In this document: in pieces, positions 37,205 to 46,563 of the stretch
Layout of the letters: the number at the start of each line of letters is the position of its first letter
How positions within the stretch are numbered: position 1 is the first letter of the stretch
Assembly (NCBI RefSeq): GCF_002574545.1
Contig: NZ_NUGT01000009.1
Span: forward strand, 9,798 to 73,797
Direction of reading: 5' to 3'
DNA length: 64,000 nucleotides
DNA from: Bacillus sp. AFS055030
Lineage (GTDB): Bacteria; Bacillota; Bacilli; Bacillales; Bacillaceae_G
Program-made: the position numbers and the translations under genes
Notes under the pieces: generated by a model
Database searches by the model: none
Seen by the model: the letters and a program-made list of their open reading frames with translations, nothing else
What the model was told of the DNA's origin: nothing

Positions 37205-38125
37205 TTAAAGCACCGCCCTCGAATGAAATAAACTAGTGCAATCCTTATTTTTAATATCTGTAACTGTACCAGGTGATGGATAATTTGAAATTTCAATAAA
37301 TCGTTCAAATGTTCCATTTTGAAACAAAGGCAAAAGAGAGGGGCGTTTTCGTATTTCCTCTAATGAATAGCCATGAACCGTTACGATTAATTGAACACCT
37401 GCAAAGATTGCTTCTAAAATCGCATCTACATCTTCCTTTTTTCCAATTTCGTCCACAAGAATGACATGAGGACTCATTGACCTTACAAGCATCATCATTC
37501 CTTCAGCCTTTGGACACGCATCTAATACATCGATTCTTTCACCAAATGTATATTGAGGTACCCCTTTTACTGAACCTGCTATCTCAGAACGCTCGTCAAC
37601 AATACCAACCTTTAAAGGTCTTATTCCCCTTATGGCATCACCTTGACTCACTACTCTAGCAAAATCCCTTAGTAATGTTGTTTTCCCTGCTTGTGGGGGG
37701 CCAATCAGCATTGTGTTTTTCCATCTTCTTTCATAAACATACTTTACAAATGGACTAGCTATTCCTACTTTTTCTTTTGCTATACGAAAATTATAAGAAC
37801 TAATATCTCGAATCATTTTAACCATTCCATTTTCTGTTACTACGCGACCAGCTAACCCGACACGATGCCCGCCTTTTATTGTGATATAGCCTTTTTTCAA
37901 TTCTTCTTCAATTGTATAAATTGAAAACTGACTTAACTTACCGAGAATTTGCCCGCCTTCTTCTTCTGTTAAGATATAAGGTATAAAATTTGACTGATTA
38001 TTAGCGATCACTTCAACCGGACGCCCAACCCGTAATCTTAATTCCTCTACTTGATGGAGATCTCCATATGAACGTTGTAGCTTTTCTTTTATTAATGTAG
38101 GCAATACGTTGAAAACCTCTTCCAT
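37205..38125 (-). CDS. spoIIIAA: Stage III sporulation ATPase SpoIIIAA
   Basis: 306-aa secretion-type (R3H/GspE-like) ATPase with Walker A IGPPQAGKTTLLRD, Walker B VILVDEIGKKEDV and a TVHGYSLEEIRKRPSL segment. It probably energises the SpoIIIA apparatus from the mother-cell side. First gene of the operon, 16 nt after yqhV, so the promoter must lie upstream of yqhV; a GCATATT there fits a sigma-E -35, but the matching -10 is weak. Confidence 0.95.
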   Translation of the reverse strand: MEEVFNVLPTLIKEKLQRSYGDLHQVEELRLRVGRPVEVIANNQSNFIPYILTEEEGGQILGKLSQFSIYTIEEELKKGYITIKGGHRVGLAGRVVTENGMVKMIRDISSYNFRIAKEKVGIASPFVKYVYERRWKNTMLIGPPQAGKTTLLRDFARVVSQGDAIRGIRPLKVGIVDERSEIAGSVKGVPQYTFGERIDVLDACPKAEGMMMLVRSMSPHVILVDEIGKKEDVDAILEAIFAGVQLIVTVHGYSLEEIRKRPSLLPLFQNGTFERFIEISNYPSPGTVTDIKNKDCTSLFHSRAVL

Positions 38126-38141
38126 TAAAGGTCACATCCTA

Positions 38142-38423
38142 TCATTTAAAAACTGCCAACAATATTAAAAACACACCACAAACTACTAAAACTAATCGAA
38201 TAGGATCCAACTTTGATGCAACACCTATAATTCCTATGGCCATTGTAGAAATGAGGATAATAGGCCCGACAGTTGCTAAAACACTATTCACTGCTAAGGC
38301 TTTCTTAATATCGTTTAAATACAAAATTGTAAAAGCAGCAATCAATTCAATACTTCCACCAAAAACTCTGAGCATCCCCATACTTAAAACTGCCCGATCC
38401 ATCGAATCAATCCAATCCTTCAT
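38142..38423 (-). CDS. yqhV: YqhV family (DUF2619) membrane protein
   Basis: 93 aa, about three hydrophobic segments; the alignment from memory with B. subtilis YqhV is clear (LRVFGGSIELIAAF, NDIKKALAVNSVLATVGP). The frame runs 22 codons further up, but AAGGTG lies before the ATG at 38423 and homologues have this length. It directly precedes spoIIIAA, so it is probably expressed in the mother cell with that operon. Function unknown. Confidence 0.88.
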   Translation of the reverse strand: MKDWIDSMDRAVLSMGMLRVFGGSIELIAAFTILYLNDIKKALAVNSVLATVGPIILISTMAIGIIGVASKLDPIRLVLVVCGVFLILLAVFK

Positions 38424-38510
38424 AGCTACACACCTTTTTTCATTCTTTTTTATTACTAATATGCCAAACATGTCCATTTCAGAAGACAAACATTAATTAG
38501 AAGGTACAAA

Positions 38511-38542
38511 AAAAGAGAGAAGTCGTAAAACTTCTCTCTTTT
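38511..38542. terminator. Terminator of the DUF456 gene
   Basis: A 13-bp perfect stem (AAAAGAGAGAAGT / ACTTCTCTCTTTT) with a 6-nt loop and an A/T-flanked symmetric structure, insulating yqhV-spoIIIA from upstream transcription. Confidence 0.9.
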
Positions 38543-38626
38543 CACTTGCTCAAGAATTAGTTACTCATAAAAGATTCATAAGTAACTAAAAAAGCTGAAT
38601 CGATCGGTAAGATTCTAAAAACCAAT

Positions 38627-39115
38627 TTAAAATATAATATAAACGAAAAAGATTATGACCATAATAACTTGCAATACCGCTTTTGCGAGTGAGCTACTAA
38701 TAAAAGAGACAACTGTCGCCCATGCAGATTTTATCGACTCTTTCGTATTCTTCCCTTGCATTTTCTCTGCTATAAAGACAGAAATGAATGGAACAATAAT
38801 TAAGCCAAAGGGAGGAAAAACGAATGAACCAACAATTACAGCTAAACACCCTACTCTTTCACCAGTTTTTGTACTACCATATTTTTTAAGAAAATATTTA
38901 TTAGCCAGTATATCCGCTAGAAAGATAACAGCTGTAAAAATCAACATAATAATCCAAAATGACAAATTTAAATTACTTTTATTCATACCAAAGTAATAAA
39001 TTAAAAAACCTACCCATAATACTGGTACCCCTGGAATAATCGGTTTGATTAGCGCAATAAATGCCAATGCAAAACAAATAATAATCAATGTCCAAAGAAT
39101 AATGGATGTAATCAT
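38627..39115 (-). CDS. DUF456 family membrane protein
   Basis: 162 aa with four to five membrane segments and the DUF456 hallmarks PIIPGVPVLWVGFLIYYFG, ADILANKYFLKKYGSTKTGE and GSFVFPPFGLIIVPFISVFIAE. In B. subtilis the relative YqgC is elsewhere, so this gene is an extra between efp and yqhV. AAGGAGGTAATAAA precedes the ATG. Function unknown; single-gene unit with its own terminator. Confidence 0.88.
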   Translation of the reverse strand: MITSIILWTLIIICFALAFIALIKPIIPGVPVLWVGFLIYYFGMNKSNLNLSFWIIMLIFTAVIFLADILANKYFLKKYGSTKTGERVGCLAVIVGSFVFPPFGLIIVPFISVFIAEKMQGKNTKESIKSAWATVVSFISSSLAKAVLQVIMVIIFFVYIIF

Positions 39116-39157
39116 TTTATTACCTCCTTACTAAGTTAGATTTGTTAATGTAAAAAA

Positions 39158-39182
39158 GAGGCACTCTTTAAAAAAGTGCCTC
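39158..39182 (-). terminator. Terminator of efp
   Basis: An 8-bp GAGGCACT / AGTGCCTC stem (with A/T extension in the loop) followed by T6 on the minus strand, 15 nt after efp. Confidence 0.9.
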
Positions 39183-39197
39183 CATTTTTTCATTTAA

Positions 39198-39761
39198 TTA
39201 AGATTTAGCACGTGAAACGTAGCTAGCTTCAGTTGTGTTAATAATTAATACTTCACCTTCATTAATGAAGATTGGTACTTGTACTACTAAACCAGTTTCC
39301 ATTGTAGCTGGTTTTGTAACGTTAGAAGCCGTATCACCTTTAATACCTGGTTCAGTTTCAACTACTTTTAGCTCAACTGTGTTTGGTAATTCAACACCTA
39401 AAATTTCACTTTCAAAAGTCATGATATAAACTTCCATATTTTCTTTAAGGAATTTTAATTCACGTTCAATATTTGCTTCTGGTAATTCAATTTGCTCATA
39501 AGACTCATTGTCCATGAAAACATGTTGGTTACCATTAGCATATAAATATTGCATTTTACGGTTTTGAATATGTGCTTTTGCTACTTTCTCACCAGCACGG
39601 AATGTTTTTTCTTGTACAGCACCTGTACGTAGGTTACGAAGTTTTGAACGTACGAATGCAGCACCTTTACCTGGTTTAACATGTTGGAAATCGATTACTT
39701 GCCAAAGTCCACCGTCAGTTTCAATTGTTAAACCTGTACGAAAATCGTTTACTGAAATCAT
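39198..39761 (-). CDS. efp: Translation elongation factor P
   Basis: 187 aa, three OB/KOW-like beta domains; helps ribosomes through polyproline stretches. Lys32 in the domain I loop [14 protein letters not shown] is the residue modified in Bacillus (5-aminopentanolylation). AGGAGGAT is 7 nt before the ATG. The C-terminal [29 protein letters not shown] signature is intact. Confidence 0.97.
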   Translation of the reverse strand: MISVNDFRTGLTIETDGGLWQVIDFQHVKPGKGAAFVRSKLRNLRTGAVQEKTFRAGEKVAKAHIQNRKMQYLYANGNQHVFMDNESYEQIELPEANIERELKFLKENMEVYIMTFESEILGVELPNTVELKVVETEPGIKGDTASNVTKPATMETGLVVQVPIFINEGEVLIINTTEASYVSRAKS

Positions 39762-39781
39762 TAAATATCCTCCTAAAAAAT

Positions 39782-39826
39782 GAAATGGTTCTATAAGTAT
39801 GTATTGTGTAAAAAAAGAACCATTTC
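39782..39826. repeat. 11-bp inverted repeat in the efp leader
   Basis: GAAATGGTTCT and AGAACCATTTC are perfect complements 23 nt apart, between yqhT and efp. On the transcribed strand a T7 run lies directly inside the loop, after the first arm, so this is not an ordinary terminator. Confidence 0.55.
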
Positions 39827-39911
39827 TCTTACCATGAATTTCTTTTACAACTTTATATCATAAAGTAAAATACGCTTTTTGTGTAGTTTTAATTTCTAAT
39901 CTAATGAAAAC

Positions 39912-40973
39912 TTATAAAATGATTAGATTTTTTGGTGAAGACATTAAGTTTTCGTTACCACCAGTTTTAACGATTAAATCATCTTCTATACGAACTCCAC
40001 CTAAATTTGGAATATAAATACCTGGTTCACACGTTACGATCATGTTTGGCTCTAATACCGTATCAGAACGGAATGATACGCCAGGTCCTTCATGTACTTC
40101 TAAACCAATACCGTGACCAGTTCCGTGCCCATAATAATCTCCATAACCTTTTTCCGTAATATAGTCACGAGTTAATGCATCAGCTTCTTTACCTGTAATT
40201 CCTGCTTTAATACCGTTAACACCACGTAATTGAGCTTCAAGAACAATATCATAAATTTTCTTCAATTCAGGATGTGGTTCGCCTACAGAAACAGTTCTAG
40301 TCATATCTGATACATAACCTTTATAGTATGCACCAAAATCTAACGTTACAAAATCACCTGTTTCAATTACTTTATCTGATGCTACACCGTGAGGAAGAGC
40401 AGAACGAGTACCAGAAGCAACGATTGTATCAAATGATGATGAAGTAGCGCCTAATTTACGCATGAAAAATTCTAACTCGTTCGAAACTTCTAATTCAGTA
40501 ACTCCTGGACGGATAAATCCTAAAATATGATCAAATGCAGATTCTGCAATTTTAGCAGCTTCCTTAATGATTGAAATCTCTGCATCCGTTTTAATTAAGC
40601 GCAATTTTTCGATTAATCCGCTTACAGGAACTAATTCCGCTTTTACTACTTTGCGGTAAGAACCAAATTCTGTAAACGTAACATGATCTTGTTCAAATCC
40701 AAGTTTTGATACGCCAAATTTCTCTGTTAAAGCTGCAACTTCAGCTGGAATTGAACCTTCATGTTTAACAATCTCAAAACCTTCACATTGGCTAGTAGCT
40801 TGTTCAATATAGCGGAAATCAGTAATGAATAAAGCTTTGTCTTGAGTAATTAAAGCAACACCAGCAGAACCTGTAAAATTCGTCATATAACGTCTGTTGT
40901 ATGTACTAGTTACTAATAATGCATCTAATCCTTTTTCTACTAAAGCTTCACGTAACTTTTTAATTTTCTCCAT
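39912..40973 (-). CDS. yqhT: M24-family Xaa-Pro aminopeptidase (YqhT)
   Basis: 353 aa: N-terminal creatinase-like domain (1-125) and a pita-bread metalloprotease domain. Dinuclear metal ligands are visible in order: Asp in VTLDFGAYYKGYVSDMTRT (two Asp), His in YGHGTGHGIGLEVHEGP, Glu in MIVTCEPGIYIP and Glu in GGVRIEDDLIV. It removes N-terminal residues before proline. The start overlaps the 3' end of aroQ by 14 nt, so translation is probably coupled. Confidence 0.95.
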   Translation of the reverse strand: MEKIKKLREALVEKGLDALLVTSTYNRRYMTNFTGSAGVALITQDKALFITDFRYIEQATSQCEGFEIVKHEGSIPAEVAALTEKFGVSKLGFEQDHVTFTEFGSYRKVVKAELVPVSGLIEKLRLIKTDAEISIIKEAAKIAESAFDHILGFIRPGVTELEVSNELEFFMRKLGATSSSFDTIVASGTRSALPHGVASDKVIETGDFVTLDFGAYYKGYVSDMTRTVSVGEPHPELKKIYDIVLEAQLRGVNGIKAGITGKEADALTRDYITEKGYGDYYGHGTGHGIGLEVHEGPGVSFRSDTVLEPNMIVTCEPGIYIPNLGGVRIEDDLIVKTGGNENLMSSPKNLIIL

Positions 40974-41418
40974 TGTGTTTCTCTCCCTTACTAATCTTTT
41001 TTAACGCACTTAAACCTAATTCATATCCATACACACCTAAACCAACGATTTGCCCTTTTGTTACTGCAGCTAAAACTGAAGTATGTCGGAACTCTTCTCT
41101 CTTATGTATATTTGAAATGTGTACTTCAATAGTTGGTACGGTAATACTTGCAATTGCATCACGAATTGCATAGCTGTAATGAGTAAATGCGCCAGGATTA
41201 AACAGAATCCCATCATAGACATTATTTGCCGCATGCAGTTGATCAATTAACTCCCCCTCATGATTTGATTGGAAGCAATCAAGTGTATCCCCATTTTCAA
41301 GTGCAAGCGATGATAAATGATCCTCGATATCCTTTAATGTAGTTGAACCATAGATAGAAACTTCTCTTTGACCGAGCATATTTAAATTAGGTCCATTCAA
41401 CAATAAAAACTTAGCCAT
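40960..41418 (-). CDS. aroQ: 3-dehydroquinate dehydratase, type II
   Basis: 152-aa type II dehydroquinase of the shikimate pathway (3-dehydroquinate to 3-dehydroshikimate). Motifs: LLLNGPNLNMLGQRE (catalytic loop; the Tyr equivalent in SIYGS), FQSNHEGELIDQLH, NPGAFTHYSYAIRDAI and EVHISNIHKREEFRH (His). The upstream frame is rejected because GGTGGAG lies 9 nt before the ATG at 41418. Confidence 0.96.
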   Translation of the reverse strand: MAKFLLLNGPNLNMLGQREVSIYGSTTLKDIEDHLSSLALENGDTLDCFQSNHEGELIDQLHAANNVYDGILFNPGAFTHYSYAIRDAIASITVPTIEVHISNIHKREEFRHTSVLAAVTKGQIVGLGVYGYELGLSALKKISKGEKHNGEN

Positions 41419-41466
41419 TTTAAAAGTCTCCACCCATCATTTTTTGCATATTTATCCCAAATCAAC

Positions 41467-41489
41467 ATATCTTGGAATACCCAAGATAT
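41467..41489. repeat. Palindrome between yqhR and aroQ
   Basis: ATATCTTGG-AATAC-CCAAGATAT, a perfect 9-bp stem, 19 nt after yqhR. The minus-strand tail is not T-rich, so it may be a weak terminator for yqhR or an operator for aroQ. Confidence 0.55.
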
Positions 41490-41507
41490 ATTTTATCATA
41501 GGCCAGA

Positions 41508-42110
41508 CTATTTTGAATAGCCACGCAAATATGCCTTTTGCTCTTGAAATGCAAAAGAAACAGAATATGCAATAAAAGTTCCGTATAAAATGAATAAACA
41601 GATTGTAGTAACTGTCGTATCAGATGAGTAATCTTTAATTGCTTTTAAATCAAATGCTATTCTACCAAGAAGAATAAAAACTATAACCCATAGGAGTAAC
41701 CCGAAAAATATACCTGGAAGAACTCCTCTAAATTTTCTACCAATAAAATAGAATATAAACGCAATAATGATTGAAATAATTCCTATTGCAACTATAGAAA
41801 TTAGGTTTTCAACATTACCATTTGCCCATTTTCCAAGCTTGATTCTTTCTAAAACAAAGTTTGGACCAATTTGAGTAAAGTCAAAATAACTAAGTACTAA
41901 AAAAACAGTAGACCAAAATATACCACCGAAAAAGCCAATACTAGCAATCTTATTAAAGTTCCGACTACCTTTTGAATCACCATCGCCACCTTGCACTAGG
42001 TATTCATTTTGAATCGAATCTTCGTTTTGATTGTTTTCATTGAGCATTTCCTGTTCTTGTTCTTGATTCTGACTTTGCTTTTTTTCTTGTTCTTTATCTT
42101 TGTCCGGCAT
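41508..42110 (-). CDS. yqhR: Conserved membrane protein YqhR
   Basis: 200 aa with a very hydrophilic Glu/Gln/Asn-rich N-terminus (residues 1-45) and four membrane segments after residue 55 (ASIGFFGGIFWSTVFLVLSYF, LISIVAIGIISIIIAFIFYFIG, VLPGIFFGLLLWVIVFILLG, VTTICLFILYGTFIAYS). Position between yqhQ and aroQ and the overall layout match B. subtilis YqhR. The N-terminal low complexity looks lineage-specific. Function unknown. Confidence 0.85.
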   Translation of the reverse strand: MPDKDKEQEKKQSQNQEQEQEMLNENNQNEDSIQNEYLVQGGDGDSKGSRNFNKIASIGFFGGIFWSTVFLVLSYFDFTQIGPNFVLERIKLGKWANGNVENLISIVAIGIISIIIAFIFYFIGRKFRGVLPGIFFGLLLWVIVFILLGRIAFDLKAIKDYSSDTTVTTICLFILYGTFIAYSVSFAFQEQKAYLRGYSK

Positions 42111-42318
42111 ATAACATTTCCCTTTCCATACATTGCTAAATATCTCTGTGTATTATGTCCAACAAAGAAATTTTTAATGTGAGTTCAAATTTTTGTTAGA
42201 AAATTAAAAATATTGTGATTATTACTTAGATTTCCCTACTTCTTACTTGCACCATTATTATGCTTACATTTACAATAGATAGTAATAGAGATAAAAAACA
42301 AGATTAGGTTGGTGCAAC

Positions 42319-43248
42319 ATGAGAGAGAAAAATAAAGCAGTTTATGGGGGTCAAGCAATCGTAGAGGGCGTAATGTTTGGTGGCAAAACACATACAGTCT
42401 CTGCTATTCGCAGATCAAACGAAGAAATTCAATATTATGAAGAACCGATACATATTAATCAGACAATGCAAAAATTAAAGAAAATTCCTTTTGTCCGTGG
42501 TGTAGTCGCGATTATACAAGCAAGTATTAATGGATCGAAGCATTTAAATTACTCAACTGAAAGATACGGGATTGATCCAAATGATGATGAGCAAATTGCA
42601 ATTGAGCGTGAAAAACAAAAAGGTACCCTTGCAACTTATCTCGGACTTTCATTACTAGCTGTTTTATCATTTTTAGTTGGAAAAGTTATTTTTACACTTG
42701 TACCAGTTCTACTTGCAGCAACATTGAAACCAATATTTGAAACCGATTTTCAACAAGTCATAATCGAAAGTATGATAAAACTAGGTTTATTATTAATTTA
42801 TATTTATTTAGTTTCATTGACTCCATTTATTAAAAGAGTGTTTATGTATCACGGTGCTGAGCATAAAGTAATTAATGCATATGAAAACAACATTCCTTTA
42901 ACGGTTGAAGGAGTCCAATCACAATCTCGACTACATTATCGTTGTGGAAGTAGCTTTATCTTATTTACTGTAATTGTTGGTATGTTCATATACTTCTTAG
43001 TTCCAACAAGCCCACTTTGGCTAAGAATTGTCGATCGACTTTTATTAATTCCAGTCGTTATAGGTGTTTCGTTTGAAGTTCTACAATTAACAAATAAAGT
43101 TCGAAATATTCCTATATTAAGATGGGTAGGCTACCCTGGATTATGGCTTCAATTATTAACAACTAAAGAGCCATCTGATGATCAAGTTGAAGTTTCAATC
43201 GCTTCATTTAACCGACTTTTAGAAGTGGAAAAAAATAACAATAATTAA
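42319..43248 (+). CDS. yqhQ: DUF1385 family membrane protein YqhQ
   Basis: 309 aa, DUF1385: N-terminal YGGQAIVEGVMFGGKT and the central MYHGAEHKVINAYEN and HYRCGSSFIL motifs, with four to five membrane segments. The His/Cys-containing conserved motifs have been taken to suggest an enzymatic or metal role, but no function is established. It is divergent from yqhR with 208 nt between, as in B. subtilis. Confidence 0.92.
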   Translation: MREKNKAVYGGQAIVEGVMFGGKTHTVSAIRRSNEEIQYYEEPIHINQTMQKLKKIPFVRGVVAIIQASINGSKHLNYSTERYGIDPNDDEQIAIEREKQKGTLATYLGLSLLAVLSFLVGKVIFTLVPVLLAATLKPIFETDFQQVIIESMIKLGLLLIYIYLVSLTPFIKRVFMYHGAEHKVINAYENNIPLTVEGVQSQSRLHYRCGSSFILFTVIVGMFIYFLVPTSPLWLRIVDRLLLIPVVIGVSFEVLQLTNKVRNIPILRWVGYPGLWLQLLTTKEPSDDQVEVSIASFNRLLEVEKNNNN

Positions 43249-43358
43249 TTGACAGAATTTTATAAAAAATATCAACTTATTGGATAAAATGTAATAAACT
43301 ATAAGAAACAATATTTTTCTAATACATTATCTACTCTTCACCATAGGAGGTGCTTAAA

Positions 43359-43754
43359 GTGAATCAAAAAGTGTACACATCAATTTTTTATGGAATAATT
43401 GCATTAGCACTTTTTGGCTTAATTGCTCAGTTGATACATGATCCAGCAAAATTATTACAACGATTTTTATTTATTGGATTAATTCTTTTAATTATTTATT
43501 TTATTTATAGAGTTTTTTCATCATCAAACAGTCAAAGAAGCCATCAAGACTCCTATCGTAAGGCTGCAAAACAAACTATAAAAAAATATAACACTCAAAA
43601 ATCTAGCCCGTTTAAAAAATCGATTAACAAATCAAAGCCCACTTCAAGAAAAAGTACCTCCACACCTTTGTTAAAAAAACGAACAAAGGATGCAAGTCAC
43701 TTAACTGTAATTGAAGGTGAAAAGGGCAAAAAGAAAGACCGTGCTTCCTACTGA
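43359..43754 (+). CDS. yqhP: SA1362/YqhP family membrane protein
   Basis: 131 aa: two membrane segments (about 8-24 and 33-51) and a Lys/Ser/Thr-rich basic tail that should be cytoplasmic. AGGAGG is 8 nt before the GTG at 43359, which is preferred to the GTG at 43350. The gene between yqhQ and mntR, as in B. subtilis, is yqhP; the patatin-like yqhO that follows there is absent here. Confidence 0.8.
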   Translation: MNQKVYTSIFYGIIALALFGLIAQLIHDPAKLLQRFLFIGLILLIIYFIYRVFSSSNSQRSHQDSYRKAAKQTIKKYNTQKSSPFKKSINKSKPTSRKSTSTPLLKKRTKDASHLTVIEGEKGKKKDRASY

Positions 43755-43765
43755 GCACGGTCTTT
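43734..43765. terminator. Bidirectional terminator between yqhP and mntR
   Basis: A 12-bp perfect stem (AAAGACCGTGCT / AGCACGGTCTTT) with an 8-nt loop, overlapping the yqhP stop codon and abutting the mntR stop. Confidence 0.92.
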
Positions 43766-44203
43766 TTAATTATTTGTATTAGATTGAGCTTCATTCGACT
43801 TTTGAATTTCTTTTAATGCTTCGATTCGATTTTTATCTTCTTCAAAGAACTGCACTAGTTCTCCAATTCGATCAATCGCTTCCCAACTCATATGATGTTC
43901 CATTCCTTCAACATCTTGATAAATTAAGTTTTCATCCACACCAATAATTCTCAAGAATTGCTCAAGTAATACATGGCGATAGACAAGTCTTTTCCCCATC
44001 TTTTTACCTTTTTGCGTCAGAATTAGTCCTCTATATTTTTCATAAATTAAGTAATCGTCTTTATCTAGTTTTTGCACCATTTTGGTTACTGACGATGGGT
44101 GTACAGATAATGCTTCAGCAATATCAGATACACGAGCATACCCTTTATCTTCAATTAAAAGGTAAATTTGTTCAATATAATCTTCCATACTAGGTGTGGG
44201 CAT
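43766..44203 (-). CDS. mntR: Manganese transport regulator MntR
   Basis: 145-aa DtxR-family repressor. All known Mn ligands are present at the B. subtilis numbering: Asp8, Glu11, His77, Glu99, Glu102 and His103. N-terminal winged helix ([10 protein letters not shown]...[22 protein letters not shown]) and helical dimerisation domain. In B. subtilis it represses mntH and mntABCD. The ATG at 44203 follows GGAGGA; the longer frame lacks an SD. No Mn transporter gene is adjacent. Confidence 0.97.
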   Translation of the reverse strand: MPTPSMEDYIEQIYLLIEDKGYARVSDIAEALSVHPSSVTKMVQKLDKDDYLIYEKYRGLILTQKGKKMGKRLVYRHVLLEQFLRIIGVDENLIYQDVEGMEHHMSWEAIDRIGELVQFFEEDKNRIEALKEIQKSNEAQSNTNN

Positions 44204-44386
44204 GTTCTTCCTCCAATACACTCATTCATACTTTATTCCGTAACAATAAGCATCAAATAAAATGATACAACACATAAACCAAAAGTGCAATTAACATGAA
44301 CTTTTTTAAATGAATCATAAATCCTTTAACTGTATATGAGTATGATGAAAATAATAAGAGTGTACCTATAAATTAGATACACTTCA

Positions 44387-45412
44387 TTATGTAAAATATT
44401 GAATTTCTCCATTTGGAAAATACTTTTTTATATAACCTGAAATGATTTCTTCAATAGAAGTAGCCTCTTCTTTTTGATATACATATTTTCCAATTCCATA
44501 TTTCCCCCATTTATATTTCCTTTTCTCTTCATCCATTTCAAGTTTAGTATTAGGATACCTCTCTAAAATCACCTTTTTGGCAGGCTTCGTAAAACGATGC
44601 TGTATAAGTTCAAATGTCATCTTCTCGTTTGCCAATTCACCTAGTGCATCCTTTAAACGAATAAAAAGCTCCTCATAACCCTCTTCCCAATCTTCATGCA
44701 TATAGATAGGAGCAACAATAAAGCCAAAAGGATATCCTGCATTAGCAACTTTTTTCGCGGCTTCAATTCTCTCATCAAATGACCCAGTTCCGGGTTCAAA
44801 GTTTTTGATAACATACCTAGAATTTATACTGAATCTAAATGTAGTTTTCCCATTATGTTTTGCATCAAGTAAATGATCTACATGTGGAAATTTTGTTACA
44901 AATCGTAAACGACCGTATTCTGTTTCACCAATAAATTCAATCGTTTTCTTAAGTGAATGCGTTAAATAGTCAATACCAACTATATCAGAAGTACATGCGG
45001 CCTCAAACCTTGTAATTTCAGGCTCACGTTCCTTTATATAATTCATTGCTTGTGCAAAAATCTCTTCTAAATTTACATATACCCGAATATACGGCTTAGA
45101 ACCAAGTGTTGTTTGTAAGTAGCAATAGTGACAATGTCCCATACAACCTGTAGCAAGAGGAATTGCGTATTCCGCTGAAGGTTTAGATGTTTCAAACTTT
45201 AAAGTCTTACGAAGCCCAACTACTAAAGTTGACTTCGCAATCCGGTATTTTTCCACATCATTTTCACCAGGTAAATTTCGAATTTGATTATGTGATGTCG
45301 TTTCTCTTATTTCTAAACCCATCTGTTCAAACTTTTCCTTCAATTCCTTACCTAACGGATACTCTAAAGCTTGAGGCTCGAAATAGACAAGTTTTGGTAA
45401 AAAAGGCTTCAT
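44387..45412 (-). CDS. splB: Spore photoproduct lyase
   Basis: 341-aa radical-SAM DNA repair enzyme reversing the thymine dimer formed in UV-irradiated spores. Cluster-binding Cys90, Cys94 and Cys97 (CMGHCHYC) and the hydrogen-donor Cys140 in FEAACTSDIVG are present. Residues match B. subtilis SplB over the whole length, ending in QYFT. AAGGAG precedes the ATG. No splA is seen beside it, and it sits between mntR and lipM, not its B. subtilis locus. Expression should be forespore-specific. Confidence 0.96.
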   Translation of the reverse strand: MKPFLPKLVYFEPQALEYPLGKELKEKFEQMGLEIRETTSHNQIRNLPGENDVEKYRIAKSTLVVGLRKTLKFETSKPSAEYAIPLATGCMGHCHYCYLQTTLGSKPYIRVYVNLEEIFAQAMNYIKEREPEITRFEAACTSDIVGIDYLTHSLKKTIEFIGETEYGRLRFVTKFPHVDHLLDAKHNGKTTFRFSINSRYVIKNFEPGTGSFDERIEAAKKVANAGYPFGFIVAPIYMHEDWEEGYEELFIRLKDALGELANEKMTFELIQHRFTKPAKKVILERYPNTKLEMDEEKRKYKWGKYGIGKYVYQKEEATSIEEIISGYIKKYFPNGEIQYFT

Positions 45413-45641
45413 CTAATCTACTCCTTCTCCACATTTTTTGATTAGTATTAACCTCGATCATAATTAAAACAGTGGAAATGGTAGGAAGATCTCTAATGAT
45501 ACACCTTTAGGACATCAAAACTTTTTGTTGTTGTCTACTGTAGACCGTTTGTTGTGGGTATTTTCTTTCACACGATCCTCTCTTTTCGCACCACTGAAAT
45601 TTCTTTAATGAACATACTCCCCACACTCAATACAAAAAAAA
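45413..45641. other. Non-coding gap between lipM and splB
   Basis: No ORF. It holds the splB ribosome-binding site and, on the plus strand, a short palindrome GTCTAC-T-GTAGAC (45534-45546) close in sequence to the spo0A terminator core. No convincing sigma-G promoter was recognised. Confidence 0.4.
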
Positions 45642-45662
45642 TGAAAGCCAAAATGGCTTTCA
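45642..45662 (-). terminator. Terminator of lipM
   Basis: A 9-bp stem (TGAAAGCCA / TGGCTTTCA) with a 3-nt loop, then T8 on the minus strand, 14 nt after lipM. Confidence 0.92.
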
Positions 45663-45675
45663 ATAAAAACGATAA

Positions 45676-46509
45676 CTACTTACGTAAATTCCACTCTTCA
45701 GTACTATATTTAGCAGCAGCTAATTCCTGTACTTCCTTCTCTTGAGCCTCAGTTAGTTCATAAGGCACTAACTCGATGTCTAAACCAATTTCAAAGCCCT
45801 TTTCAAATGCTTCATACAAGTCAGCCATTGTTTTTGGAGTAGTACTTTCTGCATTAATCCATGTTGCACGATCTAAGAAACGTTTTTTCATTCTCTCTCT
45901 TACTGCATCAGAAGAGAAAATATATAAGTCATATAACATATCAACATCAATATTTAAAGGAATTGAACCATGCTGAAGAATTGAGCCTTTTTGTCTCGTT
46001 TGAGCACTTCCAGCAATTTTTTTATCATTTACAACAACTTCATACCATGATGGCGCATCAAAGCAAACGGCACTTGCTGGGTTTTTTAGCTGATTTTTTT
46101 CTTCAGCCGTTTTTGGTATAGAAAAAGAAGCATCTAGACCAAGTAGCTTGTACCCTTCTAAAATTCCCATTGAGATCACTCTGTATGCTTCCGTAACGGA
46201 TACAGGCATATTAGGGTAGTTTTCTGGGACAATTACGCTATAAGTTAATTCATCGTGATGAAGTACGCTTCTACCACCAGTTTGGCGTCTTACGAAATCA
46301 CCATTGTATTTTTTTAATGCTTCTAAACTTATTTCTTGGTTTTTTTGGAAATATCCGATTGTTACAGTTGGATTTTCCCATTCATAGAAACGCAGTGTTG
46401 GAAGAAAACCTTCTTCACTTTGCCACTTAATTAAGCATTCATCAAGAGCCATATTATAGCTACCTGATTTTACTCCACTATTAATAAAATTCCACTTTGT
46501 CTTTGCCAT
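45676..46509 (-). CDS. lipM: Octanoyl-[GcvH] : protein N-octanoyltransferase LipM
   Basis: 277 aa, biotin/lipoate protein ligase fold. Catalytic Cys149 (SAVCFDAPSW) and Lys164 (DKKIAGSAQ) are present, with RRQTGGRSVLHHDELTYSV. LipM moves octanoate from ACP to GcvH to begin lipoic acid synthesis, which serves the glycine cleavage and Bkd complexes in this window. GAGGAGAT precedes the ATG. Divergent from yqhL with a 116-nt gap. Confidence 0.95.
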   Translation of the reverse strand: MAKTKWNFINSGVKSGSYNMALDECLIKWQSEEGFLPTLRFYEWENPTVTIGYFQKNQEISLEALKKYNGDFVRRQTGGRSVLHHDELTYSVIVPENYPNMPVSVTEAYRVISMGILEGYKLLGLDASFSIPKTAEEKNQLKNPASAVCFDAPSWYEVVVNDKKIAGSAQTRQKGSILQHGSIPLNIDVDMLYDLYIFSSDAVRERMKKRFLDRATWINAESTTPKTMADLYEAFEKGFEIGLDIELVPYELTEAQEKEVQELAAAKYSTEEWNLRK

Positions 46510-46563
46510 GTTGCAAATCTCCTCATTTTTCGATTAAATTTTTACTTTTTTAATGAAAGTTTC

